32,897 nucleotides of DNA from Candidatus Aenigmatarchaeota archaeon (GCA_014728985.1 WJKS01000066.1:1-32897); one strand, 5' to 3'. Numbered from the stretch's first letter, positions 18,755 to 27,567 are shown. Made by a program: numbers and translations. Notes: generated from the letters alone by a model not told the origin.

Positions 18755-19230
18755 CCCAAATAATCGTAATTGCAGCTGTAGCAAGGAATAATGTTATTGG
18801 TAAAGACGGCGATATACCTTGGCATATACCTGAGGATCTTAAACACTTCCGGGATGAAACTTCAGGTTTTCCTGTGATAATGGGGAGAAAAACTTACGAA
18901 TCCTTACCCAAAAAACCGTTAAAAGGGAGATTGAATATTGTTCTCACTAGAAGAAAAGACTATAAACCAGGCAAAGGAGTCGTGGTAAAAAACTCGTTAA
19001 AAGAAGCTATAGAATACTGTGAAAAGAAGAATTATGTCAGGGCTTTTATTGGAGGAGGAGCCTCTATCTACAAGCAGGCCTTATCTTTTGCTGATAAGTT
19101 GGATATTACGAGAGTCCATAAAGACTATGAAGGAGATACATATTTTCCTGAAATTGATCCTGATAAATGGCAGTTAGTTGAGAAGGATGATCAGAATGGG
19201 TACTCATTCTTGGTTTACGTGAGGAGATGA
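18751..19230 (+). CDS. folA: Dihydrofolate reductase
   Basis: 'AAVARNNVIGKDGDIPWHIPEDLKHF', 'IMGRKTYESLP', 'RAFIGGGASIYKQAL'; ATGA overlap with thyA. Confidence 0.95.
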   Translation: MTQIIVIAAVARNNVIGKDGDIPWHIPEDLKHFRDETSGFPVIMGRKTYESLPKKPLKGRLNIVLTRRKDYKPGKGVVVKNSLKEAIEYCEKKNYVRAFIGGGASIYKQALSFADKLDITRVHKDYEGDTYFPEIDPDKWQLVEKDDQNGYSFLVYVRR

Positions 19231-19281
19231 TTACGCAGTTTTCATAAGAATCCCAGTTAATAGCGAGGGGAAACCTTTATA

Positions 19282-19301
19282 TAGTATTACGCGTAATACT
19301 A
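19282..19301. promoter_or_regulatory. Perfect 20-bp palindrome between TATA box (tttatata) and vapB ATG; candidate autoregulatory operator
   Basis: tagtattacgcgtaatacta equals its own reverse complement. Confidence 0.75.
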
Positions 19302-19304
19302 ATT

Positions 19305-19535
19305 ATGAGTGAGACAAAAGTAACCACGAAATATCAAACAACTATACCAGAAGATATCAGAAAATATCTCAAGGTAAAACCAGGAAGTAAAGTGGAATGG
19401 TATATGGTTAAGGGATTTGCTATAGTGGATGTACCTAATAAAATAAAAAATCCTGTAGATTTTCTTACTTCTCAAATTAAACTTGACCTGGATGCTGTAA
19501 AACTTGTAAAAGAATCACGTGAGGACTTTAAATGA
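19305..19535 (+). CDS. vapB: AbrB/MazE-fold antitoxin (VapB-like)
   Basis: TKVTTKYQTTIPEDIRKYLKVKPGSKVEW; overlaps the PIN gene by 4 nt. Confidence 0.88.
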   Translation: MSETKVTTKYQTTIPEDIRKYLKVKPGSKVEWYMVKGFAIVDVPNKIKNPVDFLTSQIKLDLDAVKLVKESREDFK

Positions 19536-19957
19536 AGTATCTTGATACCAATGTAATAATATATGCTATTGAAAACCATCAAAAATATGGTAAAAAATGC
19601 AAAAAGATTCTAGAAAAAGTCCAGGGTAGTAAATTAGAGGTGGGTTGCTCTATTCTTGTTTTAGTCGAATTAATTAATGTTCTTAAAAAAATTAATAAAG
19701 AACTGAAAAAGAGAAAGAAGGAAGTTCTTGATATAAAGAAAAATATTGATGCTGTTTTATCCCTTCCAATAATTTGGTTTGATATTGGAATTATTGTAGT
19801 TAAACGGGCTTCTGAATATGAATTTAATGTTAATGGAGTTGATTACCTACATATAGCCACAATGGAACTTAATTCTATAAATGATATAATAACAGCTGAT
19901 AAAGATTTTGATAAGGTCCATATTGTTAGGAGATTAGATCCTCTGATGACTAGATAA
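19532..19957 (+). CDS. vapC: PIN-domain ribonuclease toxin (VapC)
   Basis: MKYLDTNVIIYAIENH...LVLVELINVL...NGVDYLHIATMELNSINDIITADKDFDKV. Confidence 0.9.
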   Translation: MKYLDTNVIIYAIENHQKYGKKCKKILEKVQGSKLEVGCSILVLVELINVLKKINKELKKRKKEVLDIKKNIDAVLSLPIIWFDIGIIVVKRASEYEFNVNGVDYLHIATMELNSINDIITADKDFDKVHIVRRLDPLMTR

Positions 19958-19987
19958 TAATTCTTCCTGAAAAATAGATCTTCATAG

Positions 19988-20308
19988 TTAAGTAGATAAT
20001 TTAACCTTCTCAGTCTCAGGTATGGGTTCTTTGATAAGTCTTCTTTCTATTTTTATTAATCCTTTGACCATCGAATTTTCTCTGTTTAATTTGTAAAGTT
20101 TGGTTTTACCATATTTTCTTGAGACTTTGACTATACCGAAATTTTCAATATCTTTCCATACTTTGTAAAATGTAGTTTTGCTCATCCCCACTTCTTCTAT
20201 TATCTCCTTTTTACTGAAATCGAATAGTTTATTGTCTAAGAAAAAATCTATTATCCTCATTTTGGGGGATTTTCCAAATGCTTGTATTAATACTGAATCG
20301 TCTTCCAT
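19988..20308 (-). CDS. Winged-helix transcriptional regulator
   Basis: SPKMRIIDFFLDNKLFDFSKKEIIEEVGMSKTTFYKVWKDIENFGIVKVSRKYGKTKLYKLN. Confidence 0.75.
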   Translation of the reverse strand: MEDDSVLIQAFGKSPKMRIIDFFLDNKLFDFSKKEIIEEVGMSKTTFYKVWKDIENFGIVKVSRKYGKTKLYKLNRENSMVKGLIKIERRLIKEPIPETEKVKLST

Positions 20309-20386
20309 GGATTCTCATCAAGTTAATTATACCAGTAATTTCATATTTTGGTTATAGTAATAATTGATGGATAAGTATTTAAATAT

Positions 20387-20403
20387 ATACCTTTCAAGGG
20401 TAT
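20387..20403. promoter_or_regulatory. 17-bp imperfect palindrome between TATA-like box and ORF 20418
   Basis: atacctttcaagggtat; one mismatched pair plus the centre base. Confidence 0.45.
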
Positions 20404-20417
20404 CAAAAGTGTACTAA

Positions 20418-20693
20418 ATGGGTAGGAGAAAACTGACAGACGAAGAAATAATATCTACCATATTTGATAAAATGGCGAGAAAAAGAAAATGGAATGCTTC
20501 CCATATTCCTATGGATACAATAGTTAGGTGGATCAGTAATAAAATAAAGAGAAATGGTAATAGAGTTAAGAAAATACTGACTAATTTAATAAAAGAAGGG
20601 TTTATTTTCTCAAAACCAGCTCACTATGGGACTGAGATATCACTTAACTCAAAAGAGTCGGAGAAAATATTGGAGTTAACAGAAGAATTGTAG
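20418..20693 (+). CDS. Small winged-HTH-like protein
   Basis: IPMDTIVRWISNKIKRNGNRVKKILTNLIKEGFIFSKPAHYGTEISLNSK. Confidence 0.6.
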   Translation: MGRRKLTDEEIISTIFDKMARKRKWNASHIPMDTIVRWISNKIKRNGNRVKKILTNLIKEGFIFSKPAHYGTEISLNSKESEKILELTEEL

Positions 20694-20732
20694 CCACTAA
20701 TCTAAAATTCTTGTTGACCCATAATTAGCCTT

Positions 20733-21155
20733 ATGCATGTACTAATATTCACAGTGGTCTTCCTGGTTTTGGATGTACTAATTAACCTTATCTCTCTCAG
20801 AACGTTTAAGTTACTTGGGATTGATTTCCTGTTCTTTGCATCTTGGTTGGCTGGAATTAATTATGGAATAGGTCCAGGAATAGTTGTTAGTTTGGTTCTT
20901 CTCGCTGAGCACACATTTATTCATTTCAGAAAGAGTAAGTACATAGCATTGTCTTTTCCTGCCCAGATTATTTCTGTTGTTTCAGGTTATTTTCTTGGAG
21001 TTAATGGATTTTTTATTTCTTTGGGTATCTATCAGGTAATTAATAGTGGTTTGATGCTCATTGTTGGTGGTTTAGGGCCATTTTTCTTAAATTTTTTGGT
21101 TATTAACAGTGCTTTTAATGTAATTTTATATAGGATTTGGTTGTGGGTAGTCTAA
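20733..21155 (+). CDS. Small multi-spanning membrane protein
   Basis: Four to five hydrophobic segments; family not identified. Confidence 0.65.
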   Translation: MHVLIFTVVFLVLDVLINLISLRTFKLLGIDFLFFASWLAGINYGIGPGIVVSLVLLAEHTFIHFRKSKYIALSFPAQIISVVSGYFLGVNGFFISLGIYQVINSGLMLIVGGLGPFFLNFLVINSAFNVILYRIWLWVV

Positions 21156-21210
21156 TGTTATTCCACCGAAAATACTTAAATTCTCTTTTAATCTAATTAA
21201 AATAAGGTGA

Positions 21211-22434
21211 ATTGTATTTAGCGAAGTTGATGAGAAGACATTAATTAAGTTGAAAAAACTAGTCAAAAAACTAGAAGAAATACGGGGAAGACACACTGAA
21301 TTGGTATCCCTTTACGTTCCTTCAGGGTATAACCTTAATGAAATCCAGAATATGCTTCAGTCAGAATATTCTCTTACACAGAACGTGAAATCCAAGCAGA
21401 CCAGGAACAATGTTCTAGATGCACTTGAGAAAATAATGAATCATCTAAAAGTTCTGCAAAGAACCCCTGTGAATGGTCTTATAGTATTTGCTGGGAATAC
21501 TTCTGGAAAAGAGGGTAGTTCTGACATAGAACTTTGGTCAGTTGAACCTCCGCAGCCATTGGAAAAGAAGGTTTATTGGTGTGATCAGACCTTTGTACTT
21601 GATCCTCTGAAAGATATGCTTCGGGAGAAGGAGATCTATGGATTGATAGTGATAGATGGAGGAGGTGGAGATGTAGGTTTCCTAAAAGGCAAAAAGGTAA
21701 TTCTGGAAAAACACATAGAGTCAATGGTTCCTGGGAAAACTAAAGCTGGAGGATGGTCACAGATGAGGTATTTAAGAATCCGTGAGGAGGCTAAGAAAGA
21801 CCACATGAAAAAGGTTGCGGAAATTGCTAATAGGCTATTTTTACCAGAAAAAGAAAATTTGAACGGAATAATAATTGGTGGACCAGGACCATTTAAAGAG
21901 AAGTTCAATGATGGTGAATATCTGGATCATCAGTTAAGGAAGAAGAAATTAGGGGTAGTTGATACCAGTTATACAGGTGATCAGGGACTACAGGAACTGG
22001 TTAAACGTGGAGAAAAACTCATTGAGGATGCTTCTGCAGTTAAGGAAAGGCAGATTATGGAAGAATTCTATGCTAATCTCCAAAAGGACAATGGATTATC
22101 GGTCTATGGCCTGGATGAGGTTAAGAGAGCCATGGAACTGGGGTCAATAGATACGCTTCTGATTAGTGAGGATTATGACTGGATCAGGGTTAAGTTAGAA
22201 TGCCAGTGTGGAGAAACAATTACTAAGGACACCCCTCCTGAGAAGGAACATAAATGCCCTAATTGCGGTTCAGTAATGGAATTAGTTGAAGAAGAAGAAC
22301 TAATGGATATACTTTCCGAAGAAGCTAAGAATTATGGAACTAAGACTGAGATTATTTCAACCGAAAGCCGGGAAGGAGAACAGTTCAGTAATCTTGGCGG
22401 TATTGGTGGAATACTTAGGTTTAGAGTTGGTTAG
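21211..22434 (+). CDS. prf1: Archaeal peptide chain release factor aRF1
   Basis: 'KLVKKLEEIRGRHTELVSLYVPSGYNLNEI', 'IIGGPGPFKEKF', C-terminal Cys cluster. Conventional start TTG at 21250; the frame is open to ATT at 21211, giving (M)VFSEVDEKTLIKLKK. Confidence 0.9.
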   Translation: MVFSEVDEKTLIKLKKLVKKLEEIRGRHTELVSLYVPSGYNLNEIQNMLQSEYSLTQNVKSKQTRNNVLDALEKIMNHLKVLQRTPVNGLIVFAGNTSGKEGSSDIELWSVEPPQPLEKKVYWCDQTFVLDPLKDMLREKEIYGLIVIDGGGGDVGFLKGKKVILEKHIESMVPGKTKAGGWSQMRYLRIREEAKKDHMKKVAEIANRLFLPEKENLNGIIIGGPGPFKEKFNDGEYLDHQLRKKKLGVVDTSYTGDQGLQELVKRGEKLIEDASAVKERQIMEEFYANLQKDNGLSVYGLDEVKRAMELGSIDTLLISEDYDWIRVKLECQCGETITKDTPPEKEHKCPNCGSVMELVEEEELMDILSEEAKNYGTKTEIISTESREGEQFSNLGGIGGILRFRVG

Positions 22435-22478
22435 GAATGATATTTAACTTTCAGAAATAATTTCAATTGTGTGTTCGT

Positions 22479-22763
22479 ATGGCTAAGTATCAGATTCTTA
22501 TTAATTGTGAACGCCCTTATAACTACTCTGGTGAAGGATGTGAAGATCCTGTTTTTGATTGTAAACAGCCCCAACATTTAGTTATTGAATCGGATCAGGG
22601 TCAAGGATTTCCGTTGTCCGAGATTGACCGATTAAATGGTGTTTATCAAGTCCCTGATTGCTCGCAGACAGGATTTCGTAGATTTCTCTGCAATACGGTG
22701 CTTAAGGCAACTGATCCTCCCGAGTTTACTCATTATACTCTGGGAGATTTGAGAAGAAAATAG
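22479..22763 (+). CDS. Hypothetical Cys-containing small protein
   Basis: MAKYQILINCERPYNYSGEGCEDPVFDCKQPQ...PDCSQTGFRRFLC. Confidence 0.5.
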   Translation: MAKYQILINCERPYNYSGEGCEDPVFDCKQPQHLVIESDQGQGFPLSEIDRLNGVYQVPDCSQTGFRRFLCNTVLKATDPPEFTHYTLGDLRRK

Positions 22764-22832
22764 TTTGTATTTTTGGAATATTCCCAAACCGACCCTAAAC
22801 CTTTAAATATCGTAAAAACGTATTCTGAAAAC

Positions 22833-23258
22833 ATGATTAACGTCAAAAAACTTGAAGAAAAGGAAAACAAAGTATTGAAAAGAAAAGATATACTTCTTAT
22901 GTTAGATCACAAGGGAGAAGCAACACCGAGTGAGTCTAAAGCAAAGGAATTAATCAAGGATAAATTCAAGGCAGATCCAAAGAAAACAGAAATAGTCTAT
23001 ATGTTCTCTGAAAAGGGAAAAGCAGCTACCAAAGTCAAAGCCTTTGTTTGGGATAAGAAAATAGTTGAGAAACCTGAGGAAAAGAAAAAAGAATCAAAGG
23101 AAGAATCAAAAGATCAAGAGCCTGAAGAAAAACAGAAAGGGAAAAAAGAAGAAAAGACCGAAGAGAAAGAAAAGAAAATAGAAAAAAAGAAGGAAGAAAA
23201 ACCAAAAGAAGAGGAAAAGACTAATAAATCTGAAGAACAAAAACAGAAAAGTGGTTAA
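22833..23258 (+). CDS. rps24e: Ribosomal protein S24e with long Lys/Glu C-terminal extension
   Basis: NVLKRKDILLMLDHKGEATPSESKAKELI...VYMFSEKGKAATKVKAFVWD; followed by S27ae. ATG at 22833 preferred over the track start at 22773. Confidence 0.88.
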   Translation: MINVKKLEEKENKVLKRKDILLMLDHKGEATPSESKAKELIKDKFKADPKKTEIVYMFSEKGKAATKVKAFVWDKKIVEKPEEKKKESKEESKDQEPEEKQKGKKEEKTEEKEKKIEKKKEEKPKEEEKTNKSEEQKQKSG

Positions 23259-23450
23259 ATGAAGCACAAATCAACAAAACAATGGGAAATACTAAAGGTA
23301 GAAGGAGATAAAATAGTTAAAACCAGAGAGAATTGTCCAAGATGTGGAGATGGTGTTTACATGGCTGAACACAAACAAAAAGACGGTAAGGTCAGAAAAT
23401 ATTGTGGAAGATGTCATTACACTGTCTGGAACAATAATTCCGAATCCTAG
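23259..23450 (+). CDS. rps27ae: Ribosomal protein S27ae
   Basis: RENCPRCGDGVYMAEHKQKDGKVRKYCGRCHYTVWNN zinc ribbon. Confidence 0.93.
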   Translation: MKHKSTKQWEILKVEGDKIVKTRENCPRCGDGVYMAEHKQKDGKVRKYCGRCHYTVWNNNSES

Positions 23451-24229
23451 AATATTATAATAAACGTCTCAATTACTGCTCCTATAATTAGGCAAACAAA
23501 AGAGATAATCATCAATCCTGCAGAATCTTTAACAATATATCCGAATTTTCCTGTACCGTCTTTCATTACGGCTGCAGATATTAGACCTCCTGCTATAGCA
23601 CCGATAAAATAGGCAACTATCTCAAAAGTACCATGTGGGATAAATATTAACACTGCGACCGGTATTCCTGTCACTCCACCCAGGCTATTAGCGATTAGTC
23701 CTATAGCTGCCGAGAGTACAGAAGCATTCCACGCCAGGATTAAAACCGCACCTGTACCAAGTAAAAACGAGAAAAGGAACGCAAGCATAAGTACACTTGT
23801 GTTATTTGCGATTATATCAAGGAATTGATTACCAAAAGTGAATTTCCCCTGGATTATGTTAACTTCATTGATCTGATGGTCAAATATGGTCTCAACCACA
23901 TCTCCAGGTAGGATTACGAATGCTACTGACATGGCAAGAAGCATTCCTAGGAACATTGTCCCGTAAGCCATGATAACGTCCCCATGTCTTTTGAAGAAAC
24001 CTTGACCTTCACCTGTTTTTTCGGTTTCTTCCTCTTCATCTGCCATCATAGTGTTCATAAAAGGAACCATTATCAATGAGATTATAACAACTGTGAATAA
24101 CCCGGTGTTTTGCTTAAATACTGTGTAAGAGATGAATATTGAGATAACAGAGATAAGAACACTCAGTAAGAATATCATCATAGGCTGTTTACGGTTTTTC
24201 TGCCCTGACAAGATACTTTCCAATACCAT
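23447..24229 (-). CDS. SpoIIM/DUF95-family membrane protein
   Basis: 'FLFSFLLGTGAVLILAWNASVLSAAIG...IPHGTFEIVAYFIGAIAGGLIS' is characteristic. Confidence 0.85.
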   Translation of the reverse strand: MVLESILSGQKNRKQPMMIFLLSVLISVISIFISYTVFKQNTGLFTVVIISLIMVPFMNTMMADEEEETEKTGEGQGFFKRHGDVIMAYGTMFLGMLLAMSVAFVILPGDVVETIFDHQINEVNIIQGKFTFGNQFLDIIANNTSVLMLAFLFSFLLGTGAVLILAWNASVLSAAIGLIANSLGGVTGIPVAVLIFIPHGTFEIVAYFIGAIAGGLISAAVMKDGTGKFGYIVKDSAGLMIISFVCLIIGAVIETFIIIF

Positions 24230-24272
24230 GCTATCAATAACTAATTTGGGATTGAGTTGATATAAGTTTTTG

Positions 24273-24557
24273 TTATTTAACTATGTATTTCTCCTTGACT
24301 GATTCAACTGTTTTGTCAAATGCAGTCTGTAGATCCACTTTGTATCTTATTGCTAATGTTAACAGACAGAGTAGAATATCACCCATTTCTTTTTCCATAT
24401 CAACTTGAGTCTTCTTCCCGTGCTCTATTTTACGAATAGCCTCTCCCAGTTCTCCACATTCCTCCATGAATGAAGCTAATTCCGCAACTTTACTCATTCT
24501 CTTTTCGCTTCTAGACCAAGCGTCTTTTACCCATTCTTGTGCTTCTCTTATTTGCAT
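24273..24557 (-). CDS. MazG-like nucleotide pyrophosphohydrolase
   Basis: ELASFMEECGELGEAIRK...DMEKEMGDILLCLLTLA (EExxE...ExxD motif). Confidence 0.85.
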   Translation of the reverse strand: MQIREAQEWVKDAWSRSEKRMSKVAELASFMEECGELGEAIRKIEHGKKTQVDMEKEMGDILLCLLTLAIRYKVDLQTAFDKTVESVKEKYIVK

Positions 24558-24604
24558 GGATTATTATTATCTTTATTAAGTTAAAATATTCTGTAATTAG
24601 TGTT

Positions 24605-24750
24605 GCCAGGATAGCAGAATCAGGTAATGCGCTGGATTCGAGTAATATTCGATGAAGAGAACCTGAGGTATCTGATCAGTGATGATACGTCGATGTTCAG
24701 AGAAATCCAGTGTCCTTCGGGACTTGTGGGTTCAAATCCCTCTCCTGGCG
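24605..24750 (+). tRNA. tRNA-Ser(CGA), intron-containing
   Basis: Acceptor GCCAGGA/TCCTGGC, discriminator G, anticodon stem CTGGA/TCCAG around TT-CGA-G, long variable arm gtccttcgggac, T-loop TTCAAAT. Intron 24643..24704 at the canonical 37/38 position. Confidence 0.88.
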
Positions 24751-24943
24751 TTCTGAATTAATGTTTTATACCCGAACTTATTACGTAAATACTCAACACA
24801 TTGGAACCAGCTAAAGTACCAATAAAAATACCCTAAAAAACGAGAATTTAGTAGTCTAAGAGCCTCTAGATAAAGAAAAACGAATTAATAACTAATCAAT
24901 AGTCACATAAGATTTTAAATTCCGTATCCCCTAAACATTATTT

Positions 24944-25294
24944 ATGGCAAAGAAAAAAACGAACAAATGGGGAAAATGGGCATTCATAGTAGGAGTAATA
25001 CTGGCATTACTTGCAGGATTGTTCCCAGGAGCTCTGGACGTAGGTTCAGTAGCGTTGATACTAGTGGTACTTGGGTTAGTGGTAGGATTGTTGAATATCC
25101 AGGAAAAAGAAGCAGTCAATTTCCTTGTAGCGACAATAGCTTTGATGGCCGTAGGTTCGGCGGGAGTGGAAGTGATAGGATTATTTGGCCTAGGTTCCTA
25201 TTTGGAGCAGGTAGTCACTAATATTGCACTCTTTGTTGCTCCGGCAGCAGCAGTTGTATCCCTGAAATTAGTCTATGATTTAGCCAAGGATTAA
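24944..25294 (+). CDS. Small integral membrane protein
   Basis: Four hydrophobic segments after a basic N-terminus MAKKKTNKWGKW. Confidence 0.7.
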   Translation: MAKKKTNKWGKWAFIVGVILALLAGLFPGALDVGSVALILVVLGLVVGLLNIQEKEAVNFLVATIALMAVGSAGVEVIGLFGLGSYLEQVVTNIALFVAPAAAVVSLKLVYDLAKD

Positions 25295-25353
25295 GAATAG
25301 TGTTTTCTTTTTTCTTTTTATTTTTGTAAATTGTTAGTGTTAACTAGTTATGT

Positions 25354-25427
25354 GCGACTATGATCCAGTCTGGTTAAGATCCGAGCTTCCCAAGCTCGTT
25401 ACGCGGGTTCAAATCCCGCTGGTCGCA
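25354..25427 (+). tRNA. tRNA-Gly(CCC)
   Basis: Acceptor GCGACTA/TGGTCGC, anticodon arm CGAGC-TTCCCAA-GCTCG, T arm GCGGG-TTCAAAT-CCCGC, discriminator A. Confidence 0.9.
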
Positions 25428-25479
25428 TTAGTTCTAATTTTAATTTAAATATAAACCTCCAAAAAACTATACTGATATC

Positions 25480-27567
25480 ATGCTTGTGGGTAGGATAGTA
25501 GGTAAAACCTCGCCTGAATCTTTCCGATTTGAGGTATCAGATATAATAAGGAAGATGGACTTTATCGCAGTCAGAGATCCTGAAAGACATATGGTCTTGG
25601 GTAGAATAGATGACATCTTCCAGAAAGAGGATAGAGCAATAGCCGAAGTTACAGTAATCGGTTACAAAGACAACCGAGGACTAGTCCAAAGACCGAGAAT
25701 GCCGTTCAAGCCCGGAAGCATGGTTTACAGTGCTGACGATGCTCTGATAAAAAGGGTTCTCAACCTTAAACAGTCCGGATTCTACATAGGACTCCTGAAA
25801 AATTCTGAGAGTTTAAAGGTCCACATGAGCCCGAAAAAACTTATTACAAAACACCTTGCTGTTCTGTCAAAGACCGGTATGGGTAAGTCATATTTTATAG
25901 GTGTGATGCTTGAAGAATTTCTGGAAAATAATATACCTGCTGTTGTTATTGACCCGCACGGGGAATATTCATCCTTAGTAGAACCTAACAAGAAGAGAGA
26001 AGAAATAAAGTACATGGAAAGATATGGAGTAAAACCAAAGGGTTATAAGAAAGATTTACAGATTTTTTCACTTGAAAAGAATCTTTCCCAAGGAATGAAG
26101 AAGCTCAAGCTAAATGGTAATCTAACACCAAAAGAAATCTTTGAGATGCTACCTTTTAGGTTAACTTCAAGTCAGTTGAACATAATTTACTCAATAGTTA
26201 GGGAGACCGAGGACCAGAAAAGATTCACAATCGAAGAGCTCAAAAAAGAGATACTCAAATCCAAAAGCAGGGCAAAGTGGAACGTGTTAACCGTTCTTGA
26301 TTACTTGACAGGGACCAAGATATTTGACAAGTCCAAATATGTTAAGCCAGAGGACTTGGTAAAACCGGGAAAATTAACAATAATTAATCTCAAAGGTATA
26401 GAACCAGATGTCCAGCAGCTACTAGTCTACAAAATTACCAAAGATCTGTTCAGTTCCAGAAAAAAGAAAAAGATACCCGCGTTCCTTTTGGTTGTTGAGG
26501 AAGCACATAATTTCTGTCCGGAAAGAGGTTTTGGTGGCCAAGCAGTTTCTTCAGGTATTCTAAGAACCATAGCATCGGAAGGTAGAAAATTTGGGATGGG
26601 CCTGGCCGTAATTTCACAAAGAGCGGCAAGGGTTGAAAAGAGTGTACTGTCCCAATGTAATACCCAGGTTTTCCTCAGAGTTACAAACCCAAACGATATC
26701 AAAACAATCATGGATTCTGTAGAAGGTGCTACAAAAGGTATAGAAAGTGAGATAAAGTCGTTGCCAGTCGGTACAGGTCTAGTTGTTGGTGTTATAGAAC
26801 AGCCTTTATTGGTTGATATAAGAATCAGGAGGACCAATCATGCGGGCGCAGCCATTCTCACTGACAAGAAAAAGGAAAAAGAACCTGATAAGTTATTCTA
26901 TTTCCCTAAGTTCCTTGAGTTAGATGTTAAAAAGAGTATTAAGAAAAAACTGGAGCAATTCAAACTCATTTATTATCCTATGTGGAGATTAAGCTGTAAG
27001 TTCAGTACGAAGGAAGGGGAGAAGATTGATGACATATTTCTTGATGGGATAACTGGGGAATTGGTTTATTTTCAGGATAACATGCTTAAGAGAACTTCTG
27101 GTATGCCTGAAGTTGTGGGACTGAGTAGGAAAGAAAAGGCCGTGTTACTTTATCTCACCAGTTATGGTATCTCCACTATGGGTGAAATTTCAAAAAAACT
27201 TAAGATAAATGAGAACCGATTGAGTAAGATAATTGAATCCCTCGGAAAAAAAGATCTGATTATGGAAAGAGGCAATGAATACCAAAGTTTACTTAAGATT
27301 AATTTTGAGGATATAGTTAAGAACCCTTTGGAAGACGATACTGTTGATTACAAGCACACCGGACAATTGGTTGATTTTAAGGTAAGTGAGAAGGATACTA
27401 ACAAGGTTTTGGACATATTTAATCCTGATATGGTTGACAGGAAGAAGCTCTACTATCCGTTTTGGTTGATTTTCTATGATGATGGTCGGGTGGATGTGGT
27501 TGATGCTTTGACAGGAGAAAGGGATGATTATCTTTCTGAAGGAAGTTTTGAAGAACTGGCTATTTGA
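25480..27567 (+). CDS. HerA-like (DUF87) hexameric ATPase
   Basis: N-terminal HAS-barrel-like region, Walker A 'LSKTGMGKSYFIG', 'VVIDPHGEYSSL', 'LLVVEEAHNFCPE', 'IASEGRKFGMGLAVISQRAARV'. Confidence 0.88.
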   Translation: MLVGRIVGKTSPESFRFEVSDIIRKMDFIAVRDPERHMVLGRIDDIFQKEDRAIAEVTVIGYKDNRGLVQRPRMPFKPGSMVYSADDALIKRVLNLKQSGFYIGLLKNSESLKVHMSPKKLITKHLAVLSKTGMGKSYFIGVMLEEFLENNIPAVVIDPHGEYSSLVEPNKKREEIKYMERYGVKPKGYKKDLQIFSLEKNLSQGMKKLKLNGNLTPKEIFEMLPFRLTSSQLNIIYSIVRETEDQKRFTIEELKKEILKSKSRAKWNVLTVLDYLTGTKIFDKSKYVKPEDLVKPGKLTIINLKGIEPDVQQLLVYKITKDLFSSRKKKKIPAFLLVVEEAHNFCPERGFGGQAVSSGILRTIASEGRKFGMGLAVISQRAARVEKSVLSQCNTQVFLRVTNPNDIKTIMDSVEGATKGIESEIKSLPVGTGLVVGVIEQPLLVDIRIRRTNHAGAAILTDKKKEKEPDKLFYFPKFLELDVKKSIKKKLEQFKLIYYPMWRLSCKFSTKEGEKIDDIFLDGITGELVYFQDNMLKRTSGMPEVVGLSRKEKAVLLYLTSYGISTMGEISKKLKINENRLSKIIESLGKKDLIMERGNEYQSLLKINFEDIVKNPLEDDTVDYKHTGQLVDFKVSEKDTNKVLDIFNPDMVDRKKLYYPFWLIFYDDGRVDVVDALTGERDDYLSEGSFEELAI

